Under the pieces are notes generated by a model that was not told where the DNA came from, made no database searches, and saw only the letters and a program-made list of their open reading frames with translations. A program made the position numbers and the translations under genes. A stretch of 7,395 nucleotides of DNA from an uncultured Lachnospiraceae bacterium (GTDB lineage: Bacteria; Bacillota_A; Clostridia; Lachnospirales; Lachnospiraceae): positions 1-7,395 of the forward strand of contig CADBNA010000339.1 in the NCBI GenBank assembly GCA_902795835.1. The letters run 5' to 3'. Within the stretch, counting starts at the first letter, position 1; each line of letters begins with the position of its first letter. Positions 1-6,282 of the stretch are shown piece by piece.

Positions 1-294
1 GGCGTCTGGGGCATTAGATGCCGGGAGCACCTGCGGAAGCATCACGATGGCCTTTATACCGGGCTGCTTCTCAGCGGGAAACTGAACACCCATCTGGAAG
101 AAATCGACCGTTCAGCCAATGAGATGTTCGATCTGCTGATCAAGCAGTATGCGGAGCGCGAGGGCGTGACGGAGGAATTGAAGGCTCAGGATCAGATGGA
201 GTGGGTCAGGAGAATGAACGGCATCCGGGAGAGGGTGGAAGAAACCATAGTAAGAAGAGGAAAGGTCATCGGCGCTGAGAAATCATGCCGGTGA
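1..294 (+). CDS. tnpV: TnpV-family transposon-encoded protein, 5'-truncated by window edge
   Basis: Frame 1 is open from the first base to a TGA at 292-294 and gives 97 residues with no start in view, so the N-terminus lies outside the window. The visible part matches the TnpV pattern as I know it: a GVWGIR stretch, then a basic HLRKHH segment, LLLSGKLNTHLEEID (about residues 23-37), and a C-terminal EGVTEELKAQDQMEWVRRMN (about 74-93 within the helical tail) followed by an Arg-rich end. TnpV proteins are short (roughly 110-130 residues) and are carried by clostridial mobilizable or conjugative transposons such as the Tn4451 type. Their molecular role is not well established. The family normally ends shortly after this point, so the 3' end looks natural apart from a divergent last dozen residues. 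It converges on the importer operon and probably marks the edge of a mobile element. Confidence 0.78.
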   Translation, partial: GVWGIRCREHLRKHHDGLYTGLLLSGKLNTHLEEIDRSANEMFDLLIKQYAEREGVTEELKAQDQMEWVRRMNGIRERVEETIVRRGKVIGAEKSCR

Positions 295-406
295 CCGTCC
301 TTTCTCTGAAATTTGCCAGAGACAACTATTGACAAGATTTCGCTCTGTTTACGTCTCAGAAGACGTGGACAGCAGTTTGAAGCCATGAATAAATCACGAG
401 GGCGTC

Positions 407-1360
407 TTATACAATGTGGCACGCTGCAAGATGTTCGGAATCTGTATTGACAGGGTGAAGCTCCGGAAGAGATGTTTGGCAAAGCGGGCCGACTTTCGGG
501 CAGCGCCCCTTGAAGGGACAGCCAATCCCGATGGATTCTTCTGATGCAGGGCCGTCCGGAAGAACCGTGATGGGTTTCTTTCGTCCCTCCGCCACTGAAA
601 AAACGCTCGACATCAAAAACTTTGAATACGGGTGCACACAGCAGTTTTTGATATCGTCTGAGGGCAACTCCTCAACAATATATCCCCGATACATGACGAT
701 CAGCCGACTGCTGATGCTGCTCACCAAAGACAGATCATGCGTGATAAAGAGATAAGCGGCGCTCTGCGTCTTCTGCAGTCGGATCAGGAGGTCCAGGATT
801 TCCTGCTGGATGGATACGTCCAGGGCGCTGGTGGCCTCGTCCAGAATGATCAGCCGCGGCCGTGCCGCCAACGCTCTTGCGATGATGACACGCTGCAGCT
901 CACCTCCGGATACCTCATAGGCGTATTTGTCCTTAAAAGATGATGGCAGTCCCACAATGGTAAGCAGACGATCGACCTCAGAATCCATCTTCTCCTTTTC
1001 GACGATCCGGAAGTTCACAAGCGGCACTTTCAGGAACTGTCCAATCGTCATTCGGGTGCTGATGGCTTCCGCCGGATGCTGAAAGACCATCTGGATGTTC
1101 CGGCGGTGCTGCCGCAGCGCCTTTTCGGAAAGGGATGTAATATCCGCTCCGTCAAACAGGATCGAGCCCGCTGTGGGTTTTTCGATGAGGGTGACCAGCT
1201 TGGCCAGCGTGCTCTTGCCACAGCCGCTTTCACCCACAATGGCGACGCTTTCCCCCTCGTTCAGCTGCAGATTGATATCTGCGAGGGCGATCAGCGGCGC
1301 CTTGCCCCGCGCCTGAAACTCTTTGCGGATGTGATGAAGCTCCAAAAGTGGTTGTTCCAC
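407..1360 (-). CDS. ABC importer ATPase 2, peptide/nickel (OppF/DppF/NikE) type
   Basis: This is the second nucleotide-binding subunit of the importer, a cytoplasmic ATPase of 317 residues. Visible motifs are Walker A GESGCGKST (43-51), Q-loop Gln94 in IQMVFQ, signature VSGGELQ (150-156), Walker B LIILDE (170-175), D-loop SALD (178-181) and switch His208 in FITHD. The IQMVFQ and LDEA wording resembles NikE. Unlike E. coli NikE it has the Opp/Dpp C-terminal extension with cysteines 281, 287, 294 and 314, the spacing associated with an iron-sulfur cluster in DppD/DppF-type ATPases. The start is a GTG at 1360 with GGAGGG seven bases upstream, and the stop is TAA at 407-409. It is the last gene of the operon, 38 bases after ATPase 1. 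No convincing terminator is visible after it. The fold and role are secure; the substrate is not. Confidence 0.93.
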   Translation of the reverse strand: MEQPLLELHHIRKEFQARGKAPLIALADINLQLNEGESVAIVGESGCGKSTLAKLVTLIEKPTAGSILFDGADITSLSEKALRQHRRNIQMVFQHPAEAISTRMTIGQFLKVPLVNFRIVEKEKMDSEVDRLLTIVGLPSSFKDKYAYEVSGGELQRVIIARALAARPRLIILDEATSALDVSIQQEILDLLIRLQKTQSAAYLFITHDLSLVSSISSRLIVMYRGYIVEELPSDDIKNCCVHPYSKFLMSSVFSVAEGRKKPITVLPDGPASEESIGIGCPFKGRCPKVGPLCQTSLPELHPVNTDSEHLAACHIV

Positions 1361-1398
1361 TGGAAAACCCTCCGGATATTACACTAAAGTCAAATCGA

Positions 1399-2175
1399 TC
1401 AGAACACCGGCACAGCGGACAAGAGACGTTGGGTGTATGCGTGCTGCGGGTGTAGAATCACCTGGTCTCTCGTACCAGCTTCCACCAGAACGCCGGACTG
1501 CATGACCACGATGCGGTCGGCGATATAAGAGGCGACTCCCATGTTATGGGTAACAAACATGACCGATGTTCCGTATTTGTCCGTCAGCGAGCGGATCTCG
1601 GCAACCACCTGGGCCTGAACGGTCACATCCAGGGCGCTGGTTGGTTCGTCCGCCAGGATCAGCTTCGGGTGCAGCAGCATGCTCATGACGATGGCGACCC
1701 GCTGCAGCATGCCGCCGGACAGCTGAAAGGGATATGAGGAAAGCACCCGCTCCGGGTCGTTCAGACGAACATTCTTCATCATATCCTTTGCCTGGCCTCG
1801 CGCATCCATTTGAGAAATGCGGCTATGGGCAGACACATATTCCCAGATCTGCGGCCAGATCCGGCGATTGGGGTTTAAAGAGCTCTGCGTATCCTGAAAG
1901 ATCATGGATATCTGCTTTCCGCGGACCTCTGCCCACTGTTTTTCTGTCAGGGATGTCAGATCGCGTCCCATAAAATGAATATGTCCGGTGACCTGAACAT
2001 CCCGTTCAGAAAATGCCCCGATGCAGACGCCAAGCAGAGTGGATTTACCGCTGCCGCTCCCTCCGACGATGGCAAGGATTTCGCCCTCATGAACGGCGGC
2101 GCTCACATTGCTGATTGCCCAGCTATTCGGTTGGTAGGAAACACTTACATCCGTAAGCTGTAGAAGCGGCTCCAT
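1399..2175 (-). CDS. ABC importer ATPase 1, peptide/nickel (OppD/DppD/NikD) type
   Basis: This is the first nucleotide-binding subunit, 258 residues from the preferred ATG. Motifs are Walker A GGSGSGKST (38-46), Q-loop Gln94 in IFQD, signature LSGGMLQ (152-158), Walker B LILADE (172-177), D-loop SALD (180-183) and His210 in VTHN. GGSGSGKS instead of GESGSGKS, and SGGMLQR instead of SGGMRQR, are NikD-like. It also stops soon after the core domain, as NikD does, and lacks the Cys-containing C-terminal extension of its partner. I prefer the ATG at 2175 because GGAGG lies four bases upstream. A GTG seven codons further upstream (2196) has no ribosome binding site. It lies 49 bases after the binding-protein gene. 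It should pair with ATPase 2 to form the heterodimeric motor beneath the two permeases. Confidence 0.93.
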   Translation of the reverse strand: MEPLLQLTDVSVSYQPNSWAISNVSAAVHEGEILAIVGGSGSGKSTLLGVCIGAFSERDVQVTGHIHFMGRDLTSLTEKQWAEVRGKQISMIFQDTQSSLNPNRRIWPQIWEYVSAHSRISQMDARGQAKDMMKNVRLNDPERVLSSYPFQLSGGMLQRVAIVMSMLLHPKLILADEPTSALDVTVQAQVVAEIRSLTDKYGTSVMFVTHNMGVASYIADRIVVMQSGVLVEAGTRDQVILHPQHAYTQRLLSAVPVF

Positions 2176-2179
2176 AGGA

Positions 2180-2184
2180 CCTCC
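2180..2184 (-). promoter_or_regulatory. Ribosome binding site deciding the ATPase 1 start
   Basis: GGAGG on the minus strand lies four bases before the ATG at 2175. The alternative GTG at 2196 lies upstream of this site and has nothing purine-rich before it, so the shorter protein is favoured. Confidence 0.7.
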
Positions 2185-2224
2185 AGCGGTTTCCACTATG
2201 ACTTTTCAGTGACGACGAAAAACG

Positions 2225-3880
2225 TCAATTGATGTCGATGTCCTTATCGACGAGGTAGATGTTCAAGGGATAATGCTTCAAGCCGGAGATGTTGCTGCTT
2301 GTCACGATGTTGTAATCCGGATAGCCGATAAACAGGAATGCGCAGTCATCCAAAATCATCTGGGATGCTTCCACGCCGATCTGGGTGCGCCTCGCAAGAT
2401 CAAATTCGGTGTCAAGGGTTCCGATCAGAGCGTCCAGTTCGGGATTGCTGTAGTTGCCGTAGGAATAGCTGCAGTCGGTGGTGAAATAAAGCTGCAGAAA
2501 GTTCTGAGGATCGTTGGTGGAGCCGGCGTTGACGCCCTTGAAAACGATGTCATAGTTTGCTCTGAGGTCGTCATAGGTCAGCTCCGTCGAAACCGTCAGC
2601 TCGGAATTGATCCCGATGTTTTTCAGCTGCGCCTGCATGGCCTCGGCAACGCTCTTGTGGATCGACTGGTTGGTCTTGTCGATCACCGCGATCTGAATGG
2701 AGATCGGCGCTCCGCCCTTCTCGCGGATGCCGTCGCCGTTGGTGTCGATATATCCGGCCTCATCCAGCAGAGCGGCGGCCTTTTCTGGATCAAACGTGTA
2801 GCCATTGAGTTCGTCATAGCCGAATTTCAGAACAGGGCTGAACGGGCCGACACCGGTGGCACCGCCGACATAAGTGGAGGCGTACAGATCAAGATCTACG
2901 GCGCTGGTAATGGCCTTACGCACGGTCATGTCGCTCAGGAACTGGCTGGCCACATTGAGGCAGCAATAGATGGTTCTGGTGCCGGGCCTGGTGGAGACCA
3001 CATAATCCGAGTTGCCGTCAAACAGATACAGATCGGTGCCGGAGACCTCCTGCCCGATGTTGATTTCGCCGGCCTGCAGCGCCATGGTGATGGCATTGGA
3101 ATCCGCCAGATTGAGGAAGGTGATCTTGTCCACATTGGGCTCACCGCCCCAATAATTCTCGTTCTTTACGACCACGATCTCTGTGGAGGGGATCATGGAT
3201 TCCACCATAAACGGGCCGGTGCAAATGGGCTGGTTCGCGAAGTTGGAGGTGTCGACAGAGGTATCCACGATGGTAAAGACCGGCTCTGCCATGTAGCCCA
3301 GAAAGGCGCCGTAGGGCTCGGTGGTCTCAATGGTGAGATCCAGTCCGTCGGCGTGCATGGAAGCGATTTTGGCAATAGACTTGGCTCTTGTGTTCAGCTC
3401 CATTGCTCTCTCAATGGAGTTCTTGACGGCTTCGGCGTCCACGGGGTTGCCGTTGTGGAAGGTCACCCCTTCACGGATATGGAAGATCCAGGTCGTATCG
3501 TCGATGTTCTCCACAGACTCTGCAACCAGAGGAACTGTGTCCATGTTCTCATCAAAGCGCATCAGCGCTTCGCCGACGCCGATGCGGCTCACACCCCAGC
3601 CGTAGTAGTTGGTTGTCGGTTCCAGGTCTCCGGGGAAAGAATAGAGTGAAGAGCGGATCTCCTTCGGCTCGGCGGGCGTCGGTTCAGGCGTCGGTTCAGG
3701 CGTCGGGGCGGTCGTCGCCGCCGGAGTTGCCGTCGCCGGGGCGTTTGTCGCTGCCGGGGCGTTTGTCGCTGCCGGTGCAGCGGTGGTCTCCGGTGCGGAG
3801 GTGCTGCCGCAGGCAGCCAGTGCGAGCATGGCGGCGAGCGCCATCAGCGTTGCCAGAATTCGTTTGCAGGTTTTGTTCAT
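2225..3880 (-). CDS. Extracellular substrate-binding lipoprotein, family 5 (SBP_bac_5), Opp/Dpp/NikA type
   Basis: This is the solute receptor of the importer, 551 residues, anchored outside the membrane. Residues 1-23 form a lipoprotein signal (basic MNKTCKR, hydrophobic Leu/Ala core, lipobox LAAC) with Cys24 as the lipidation site. Residues 25 to about 73 are a flexible Ala/Pro/Thr/Asn/Glu linker with short repeats. From about 75 on it is a typical family 5 binding protein: VGEALMRFDENM (102-113), then AESVENIDDTTWIFHIREGV (120-139), the FHNGNPVDAEAV pattern, TGPFMVES, NENYWGGEPNVDKITF, and a C-terminal lobe with the AAALLDEAGY and DGIREKGGAPISI motifs. The start is ATG at 3880 with AGGAAGG five bases upstream. 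It sits between the permease and ATPase genes, 17 bases after permease 2. The family binds peptides, nickel, metal chelates or heme; the ligand pocket cannot be read by eye. Corrinoid or cobalt-chelate binding is inferred only from the riboswitch. Confidence 0.95.
   Translation of the reverse strand: MNKTCKRILATLMALAAMLALAACGSTSAPETTAAPAATNAPAATNAPATATPAATTAPTPEPTPEPTPAEPKEIRSSLYSFPGDLEPTTNYYGWGVSRIGVGEALMRFDENMDTVPLVAESVENIDDTTWIFHIREGVTFHNGNPVDAEAVKNSIERAMELNTRAKSIAKIASMHADGLDLTIETTEPYGAFLGYMAEPVFTIVDTSVDTSNFANQPICTGPFMVESMIPSTEIVVVKNENYWGGEPNVDKITFLNLADSNAITMALQAGEINIGQEVSGTDLYLFDGNSDYVVSTRPGTRTIYCCLNVASQFLSDMTVRKAITSAVDLDLYASTYVGGATGVGPFSPVLKFGYDELNGYTFDPEKAAALLDEAGYIDTNGDGIREKGGAPISIQIAVIDKTNQSIHKSVAEAMQAQLKNIGINSELTVSTELTYDDLRANYDIVFKGVNAGSTNDPQNFLQLYFTTDCSYSYGNYSNPELDALIGTLDTEFDLARRTQIGVEASQMILDDCAFLFIGYPDYNIVTSSNISGLKHYPLNIYLVDKDIDIN
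3675..3706 (-). repeat. 12-base tandem repeat encoding the TPEP linker repeat
   Basis: The plus-strand unit GGCGTCGGTTCA occurs at 3675-3686 and 3687-3698, followed by a partial copy to 3706. It lies in frame in the binding-protein gene and encodes the PTPE repeats of the linker. Copy number changes would alter linker length by four residues without a frameshift. Confidence 0.85.
3736..3775 (-). repeat. 18-base tandem repeat encoding the AATNAP linker repeat
   Basis: The plus-strand unit CCGGGGCGTTTGTCGCTG occurs identically at 3736-3753 and 3754-3771, followed by the first bases of another copy. It is in frame and encodes two AATNAP repeats just after the lipidated cysteine region. Such in-frame repeats commonly expand or contract by slippage. 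Confidence 0.88.
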
Positions 3881-3897
3881 GTTTTCCTTCCTTTCTG

Positions 3898-4764
3898 TTA
3901 CTGTGGAGTTGAACTTATCTTAAGTCGGCGCTTCTTCTTCGCAGCCCCGGGGCTCAGAATGCTCCGCAGAGAATCCCCGAGAATGTTGAAAAGAATCACC
4001 GTAATCAAGATCGCGACACCTGGATAGATCAGAAGCCATGGCGCCTTCTGGGAATACGCCCTTCCCTCGCTCAGCATATTGCCCCATTCCGGTATCGGCG
4101 GCTTAGAGGAAAGGCCCAAAAAGGAGAAACCGGCGATCGCCAGAATCAGTCTTCCCACATCCAGTGCGGCCATGATAATCAACTCGGGAAGCAGTTCCGG
4201 GAAGATATAGCGAAACAGGATGCGCGCCCTGGATTCGCCCCCCAGACGGGCTTCTTCAATAAATGCTTTCTGGCGGAGGGCAGTTACATGATTGCGGGCC
4301 AGTCTGGCATAGCGTGTCCACCACATCAGCGAGATGGCCAGAATCACGCTGCCGATGCCGGGCTTCAGAATTGCCAGGAGCGCGATGGCAAATATCTGGG
4401 TCGGGATTGCCAGAAGGATGTCCGTAAGGCGCATGATGAGAATGTCAGCCATACCGCCGAAAAAGCCGGCGGTCATTCCAAGGACCGTGCCAATGCAGAT
4501 GATCAGAAAGACGATCAGGAACGTCACCAGCAGGGAGTTCTTTGCTCCGGACAGGATCCGGGAGAAAATACAGCGTCCGATGTGGTCGGTGCCGCAAGGG
4601 TATTCTCTGTTCGGCGGTCCCATGATGTAGGAGAAATCCTCCTTCAGCGGATCGTGTGGGACGTAGAGATCGGCGGTCGCGGCGACGACCAGCAGGATGA
4701 CCACTCCGGCAAGACTGATGAGAAGGGCTTTGTTTTTCAGCGCTTTTTGCCAGAAGCTCTTCAA
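3898..4764 (-). CDS. ABC importer permease 2, DppC/NikC type
   Basis: This is an inner-membrane permease subunit of 288 residues, near the usual length for DppC/NikC. It has an N-terminal membrane helix (about 13-31), the periplasmic DPL...GTDHIGR signature (GTDHIGRCIFSR at 58-69), a set of further helices, and the cytoplasmic ATPase-docking EAA loop (about 168-190, EEARLGGESRARILFR). The end has the family pattern EWGNMLSEGR, YPGVAI and FNILGDSLR, followed by a basic tail. WWTRYARLARNHVTALRQ resembles NikC, which has LRQ where Dpp/Opp proteins usually have LRE. The start is a TTG at 4764 that overlaps the TGA of permease 1 (a TTGA junction), with GAGGGGG seven bases upstream, so translational coupling is likely. 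The stop is TAA at 3898-3900. It should form the heterodimeric channel with permease 1. Confidence 0.94.
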   Translation of the reverse strand: MKSFWQKALKNKALLISLAGVVILLVVAATADLYVPHDPLKEDFSYIMGPPNREYPCGTDHIGRCIFSRILSGAKNSLLVTFLIVFLIICIGTVLGMTAGFFGGMADILIMRLTDILLAIPTQIFAIALLAILKPGIGSVILAISLMWWTRYARLARNHVTALRQKAFIEEARLGGESRARILFRYIFPELLPELIIMAALDVGRLILAIAGFSFLGLSSKPPIPEWGNMLSEGRAYSQKAPWLLIYPGVAILITVILFNILGDSLRSILSPGAAKKKRRLKISSTPQ

Positions 4765-5708
4765 GCCAACGCCCCCTCTCGCAGTCTTGGATTCTGAAAG
4801 AATACAATAATGTCTACCAGCAGGTTGATCGTGGTGTAGATCAGGCAGACCTGCAGCACATATGCCTGAATGATGGGATAATCCTGATACGAAATGGCTT
4901 CAAGAGCGAAGCGGCCGATTCCGTTCCAGCTGAAGATCTGTTCCACAATCGCCGTGCCGGAGAGCAGCGCGCCGGCCGATATGCCCAGAAGCGTAATGAC
5001 AGAAGTCATTGAATTGGGGAGGACGTTGCGGAGGATGATTGTTTTTCTGGAAATCCCCCGAATCCGCAGGGCGTTCACATACGGCTTGTCAAGCTCCAGC
5101 AAAATAGCGGCACGGATTCGCTGGGTGTACATACCGATCAGCTGCACCACAATGGTGGTCACCGGCATGATCATCCCGAGGACGGTAAGCTTTCCGACGA
5201 TGGGCAGAAGCCTCCATTTTACGGAAAGCAGATACATAAGCAATAAGCCAAGCCAGAAGTTGGGCATGGAAATTCCGAAAAAGGAGAGTGCCCGAATGAC
5301 ATAGTCCGGCAGCCGGTCATTATAAATGGCGGAGAAAACGCCCAGGGGGAAGGCGATCAGCAAAAGAACGGCAAACGAGACGGATGCGAGAATGAGCGTG
5401 TTTTTCATTTTTCCGGCAATCTCCTGACTGACAGGATGCCCGTTGGTGTAGGAAACCCCCAGATCGCCATGCAGGGCTTTGACAAGCCAACGTCCATACT
5501 GAACATGAAACGGGTCGTTCAGCCCCATCTCTTCCCGCATCTGTTCAATGACGTCCACGCCGACGTCTCCCCCGTTGAGCGTGATCATTTTATAAGCAGG
5601 ATCGCCGGGTGCGAAGTATGTCAGGGCAAAGGTGAGGATGGAGACGCTGAACAGCACAAGAAGATACTCCAGCAGTTTGCGCCCGATGCTTTTCAAGAAA
5701 AACTGCAT
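4761..5708 (-). CDS. ABC importer permease 1, DppB/NikB type (first gene of operon)
   Basis: This is an inner-membrane permease subunit of 315 residues from the ATG at 5708. TM1 spans about 12-32 and is followed by the family signature PGDPA (34-38), the extracytoplasmic MGLNDPFHVQYGRWL segment (61-75) and GDLGVSY (81-87). Further helices, RLPDYVIRALSFFGISMPNFWL (132-153), the EAA docking loop (about 210-235, ALRIRGISRKTIILRNVLPN) and the end motif VEQIFSWNGIGRF (255-267) with DYPIIQA also fit. SMPNFWL, FSWNGIGRF and DYPIIQ are closer to E. coli NikB than to DppB/OppB. The start is set by GGAGG six bases upstream. The same frame stays open to about 6134, but that stretch is the terminator and riboswitch, so a 457-residue version is an artefact. 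It is the first gene after the riboswitch and overlaps permease 2 by four bases. Confidence 0.95.
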   Translation of the reverse strand: MQFFLKSIGRKLLEYLLVLFSVSILTFALTYFAPGDPAYKMITLNGGDVGVDVIEQMREEMGLNDPFHVQYGRWLVKALHGDLGVSYTNGHPVSQEIAGKMKNTLILASVSFAVLLLIAFPLGVFSAIYNDRLPDYVIRALSFFGISMPNFWLGLLLMYLLSVKWRLLPIVGKLTVLGMIMPVTTIVVQLIGMYTQRIRAAILLELDKPYVNALRIRGISRKTIILRNVLPNSMTSVITLLGISAGALLSGTAIVEQIFSWNGIGRFALEAISYQDYPIIQAYVLQVCLIYTTINLLVDIIVFFQNPRLREGALA

Positions 5709-5714
5709 AGCAAA

Positions 5715-5719
5715 CCTCC
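5715..5719 (-). promoter_or_regulatory. Ribosome binding site deciding the permease 1 start
   Basis: GGAGG on the minus strand lies six bases before the ATG at 5708. It fixes the start of the first operon gene downstream of the riboswitch terminator. The protein then begins with a short basic segment and TM1, as expected for the family. Confidence 0.85.
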
Positions 5720-5790
5720 GTGAGTTTATTACCGCATTGCGGCAGATGCCGTGCAGCAGCGCCTGTTCCATCACAGGTTGGAAACCATAT

Positions 5791-5826
5791 AAAAAAGCTG
5801 CGGTATAGACATAGCTATACCACAGC
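5791..5826 (-). terminator. Rho-independent terminator of the cobalamin riboswitch
   Basis: On the minus strand GGCTGTGGTATAG (about 5827-5815) pairs with CTATACCGCAGC (about 5808-5797) across a six-base loop. This makes a stem of about 12 bp with a single G-U wobble, followed directly by six U residues (5796-5791). It lies about 50 bases after the aptamer and about 80 bases before the permease start, the expected place for the expression platform of a termination-controlled riboswitch. I could not identify the competing antiterminator with confidence. Confidence 0.9.
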
Positions 5827-5876
5827 CGTATTTCCGTGGAATCGCCCTCCATAATCTTGCGGAGCGCGACATGACA

Positions 5877-6083
5877 AAGCACCTTGCAGCAGGTCTTCTG
5901 ACTCTCGGCCTCCATCCCCTGCGGGATGCACGCTGCCTGTTGCCTTCTCAGATTTCTCCAATGACTGGCTTGCGCCAAAGGCAGCTTGGGGCCGTATACA
6001 GCGGCGGTACCGTCCGTGGTTCTCACACGGTTCCCTATTCTTCCGAGCGCGGCGCTTACGTCGCGGCGGACACTGCAGGTGTT
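5877..6083 (-). ncRNA. Cobalamin (vitamin B12) riboswitch aptamer
   Basis: Read on the minus strand, the conserved elements occur in the right order. AATAGGGAA (6039-6031) comes first, then a P3-type hairpin CCGTG...CACGG, then ACGGTACCGCCGCTGT (about 6014-5999), corresponding to the consensus CGGTCCCGCCACTGT. GCAAGCCAGT (about 5973-5964) and GAGAAGGC (about 5949-5942) follow, then a side hairpin CATCCC/GGGATG (5928-5913). The 3' B12 box AGTCAGAAGACCTGC (5903-5889) corresponds to the consensus GCCAGGAGACCTGC. The ends close as P1: AACACCTGC (6083-6075) pairs with GCAAGGTG (about 5887-5880) with one bulged A. Length of about 205 bases is normal. Such riboswitches bind cobalamin, usually adenosylcobalamin, and repress B12 synthesis, corrinoid uptake or cobalt uptake genes. 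Here it heads the importer operon and is followed by a terminator. Confidence 0.93.
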
Positions 6084-6088
6084 ATGAA

Positions 6089-6117
6089 ATTGTAGTGATC
6101 GGTTCTGCTTTGGACGA
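6089..6117 (-). promoter_or_regulatory. Possible promoter of the riboswitch-importer operon
   Basis: TACAAT on the minus strand (6094-6089) matches five of six bases of a -10 box. It would start transcription near 6082, exactly where the 5' strand of aptamer stem P1 begins. The -35 region at the right distance (TCGTCC, 6117-6112) is poor, which would fit a promoter needing an activator. A TTGACG at 6128-6123 is too far away to be its -35. Position is the main support. Confidence 0.4.
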
Positions 6118-6122
6118 GAACC
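6101..6122. promoter_or_regulatory. Candidate operator: 6-bp inverted repeat GGTTCT / AGAACC
   Basis: GGTTCT (6101-6106) and AGAACC (6117-6122) form a perfect inverted repeat across ten bases. It overlaps the -35 region of the proposed operon promoter, so a bound protein would contact or block polymerase there. It could be a LysR-type site or a site for another regulator. Six-base arms can occur by chance. Confidence 0.3.
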
Positions 6123-6132
6123 CGTCAAGCCC

Positions 6133-6153
6133 ATAAAATACGAGGTGTTTTAT
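6133..6153. promoter_or_regulatory. Candidate operator: 9-bp near-perfect dyad
   Basis: ATAAAATAC (6133-6141) and GTGTTTTAT (6145-6153) are inverted copies around a three-base centre, with one mismatch. The centre at 6143 is about 60 bases upstream of the proposed operon start near 6082, close to the -65 position typical of LysR-type activator recognition sites. The neighbouring LysR-type gene is a plausible source of the protein. Confidence 0.4.
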
Positions 6154-6252
6154 TGTCGCCAGTTTATCATAAGCCATTTTGACCTACAATCCCGTCTTTT
6201 GAAACAGAGCGTTCGGGAAAAGCGATTGTCCGGACAGCGTCCTCCGGGAGGG

Positions 6253-6282
6253 TTGCGTTCCGGCATGTTTTAGTGATAGAAT
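6253..6282 (+). promoter_or_regulatory. Weak possible promoter of the LysR-type gene
   Basis: TAGAAT (6277-6282) is a five-of-six -10 match. TTGCGT (6253-6258) is a weak -35 at an 18-base spacing. Transcription would start near 6289 and give a leader of about 40 bases before the ATG at 6330. Nothing else in 6180-6320 looks better. Confidence 0.25.

Noticed and set aside
303..370. Two short hairpins (TCTCTG/CAGAGA and ACGTCT/AGACGT) as operon terminators
   Set aside because: The stems are only six base pairs and neither is followed by a U-run on either strand, so a terminator cannot be claimed.
192..482. Minus-strand frame of 96 codons overlapping the TnpV and ATPase 2 ends
   Set aside because: It overlaps two better-supported genes in other frames, shows no domain, and looks like read-through of shadow sequence.
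2273..3649. Long open frame of 458 codons on the plus strand
   Set aside because: It lies wholly antisense to the binding-protein gene, which has a signal peptide, lipobox and clear family motifs. The antisense frame is Gly/Val/Asp/Ile-rich with no recognisable domain, as expected for a shadow of GC-biased coding DNA.
4288..4797. Plus-strand frame of 169 codons over permease 2
   Set aside because: It is antisense to a permease with complete family motifs. Its Asp/Gln/His/Lys-rich composition is typical of the reverse of membrane-helix coding DNA.
5709..6134. N-terminal extension of permease 1 to a start near 6134
   Set aside because: It would translate the riboswitch and its terminator. The extension lacks membrane or family character, and the ATG at 5708 has a proper ribosome binding site.
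6164..6172. TTATCATAA palindrome as a metal-sensor operator
   Set aside because: Nine AT-rich bases are too short to assign. It does not have the long spacing of a NikR-type site, and no metal-sensor gene is in the window.
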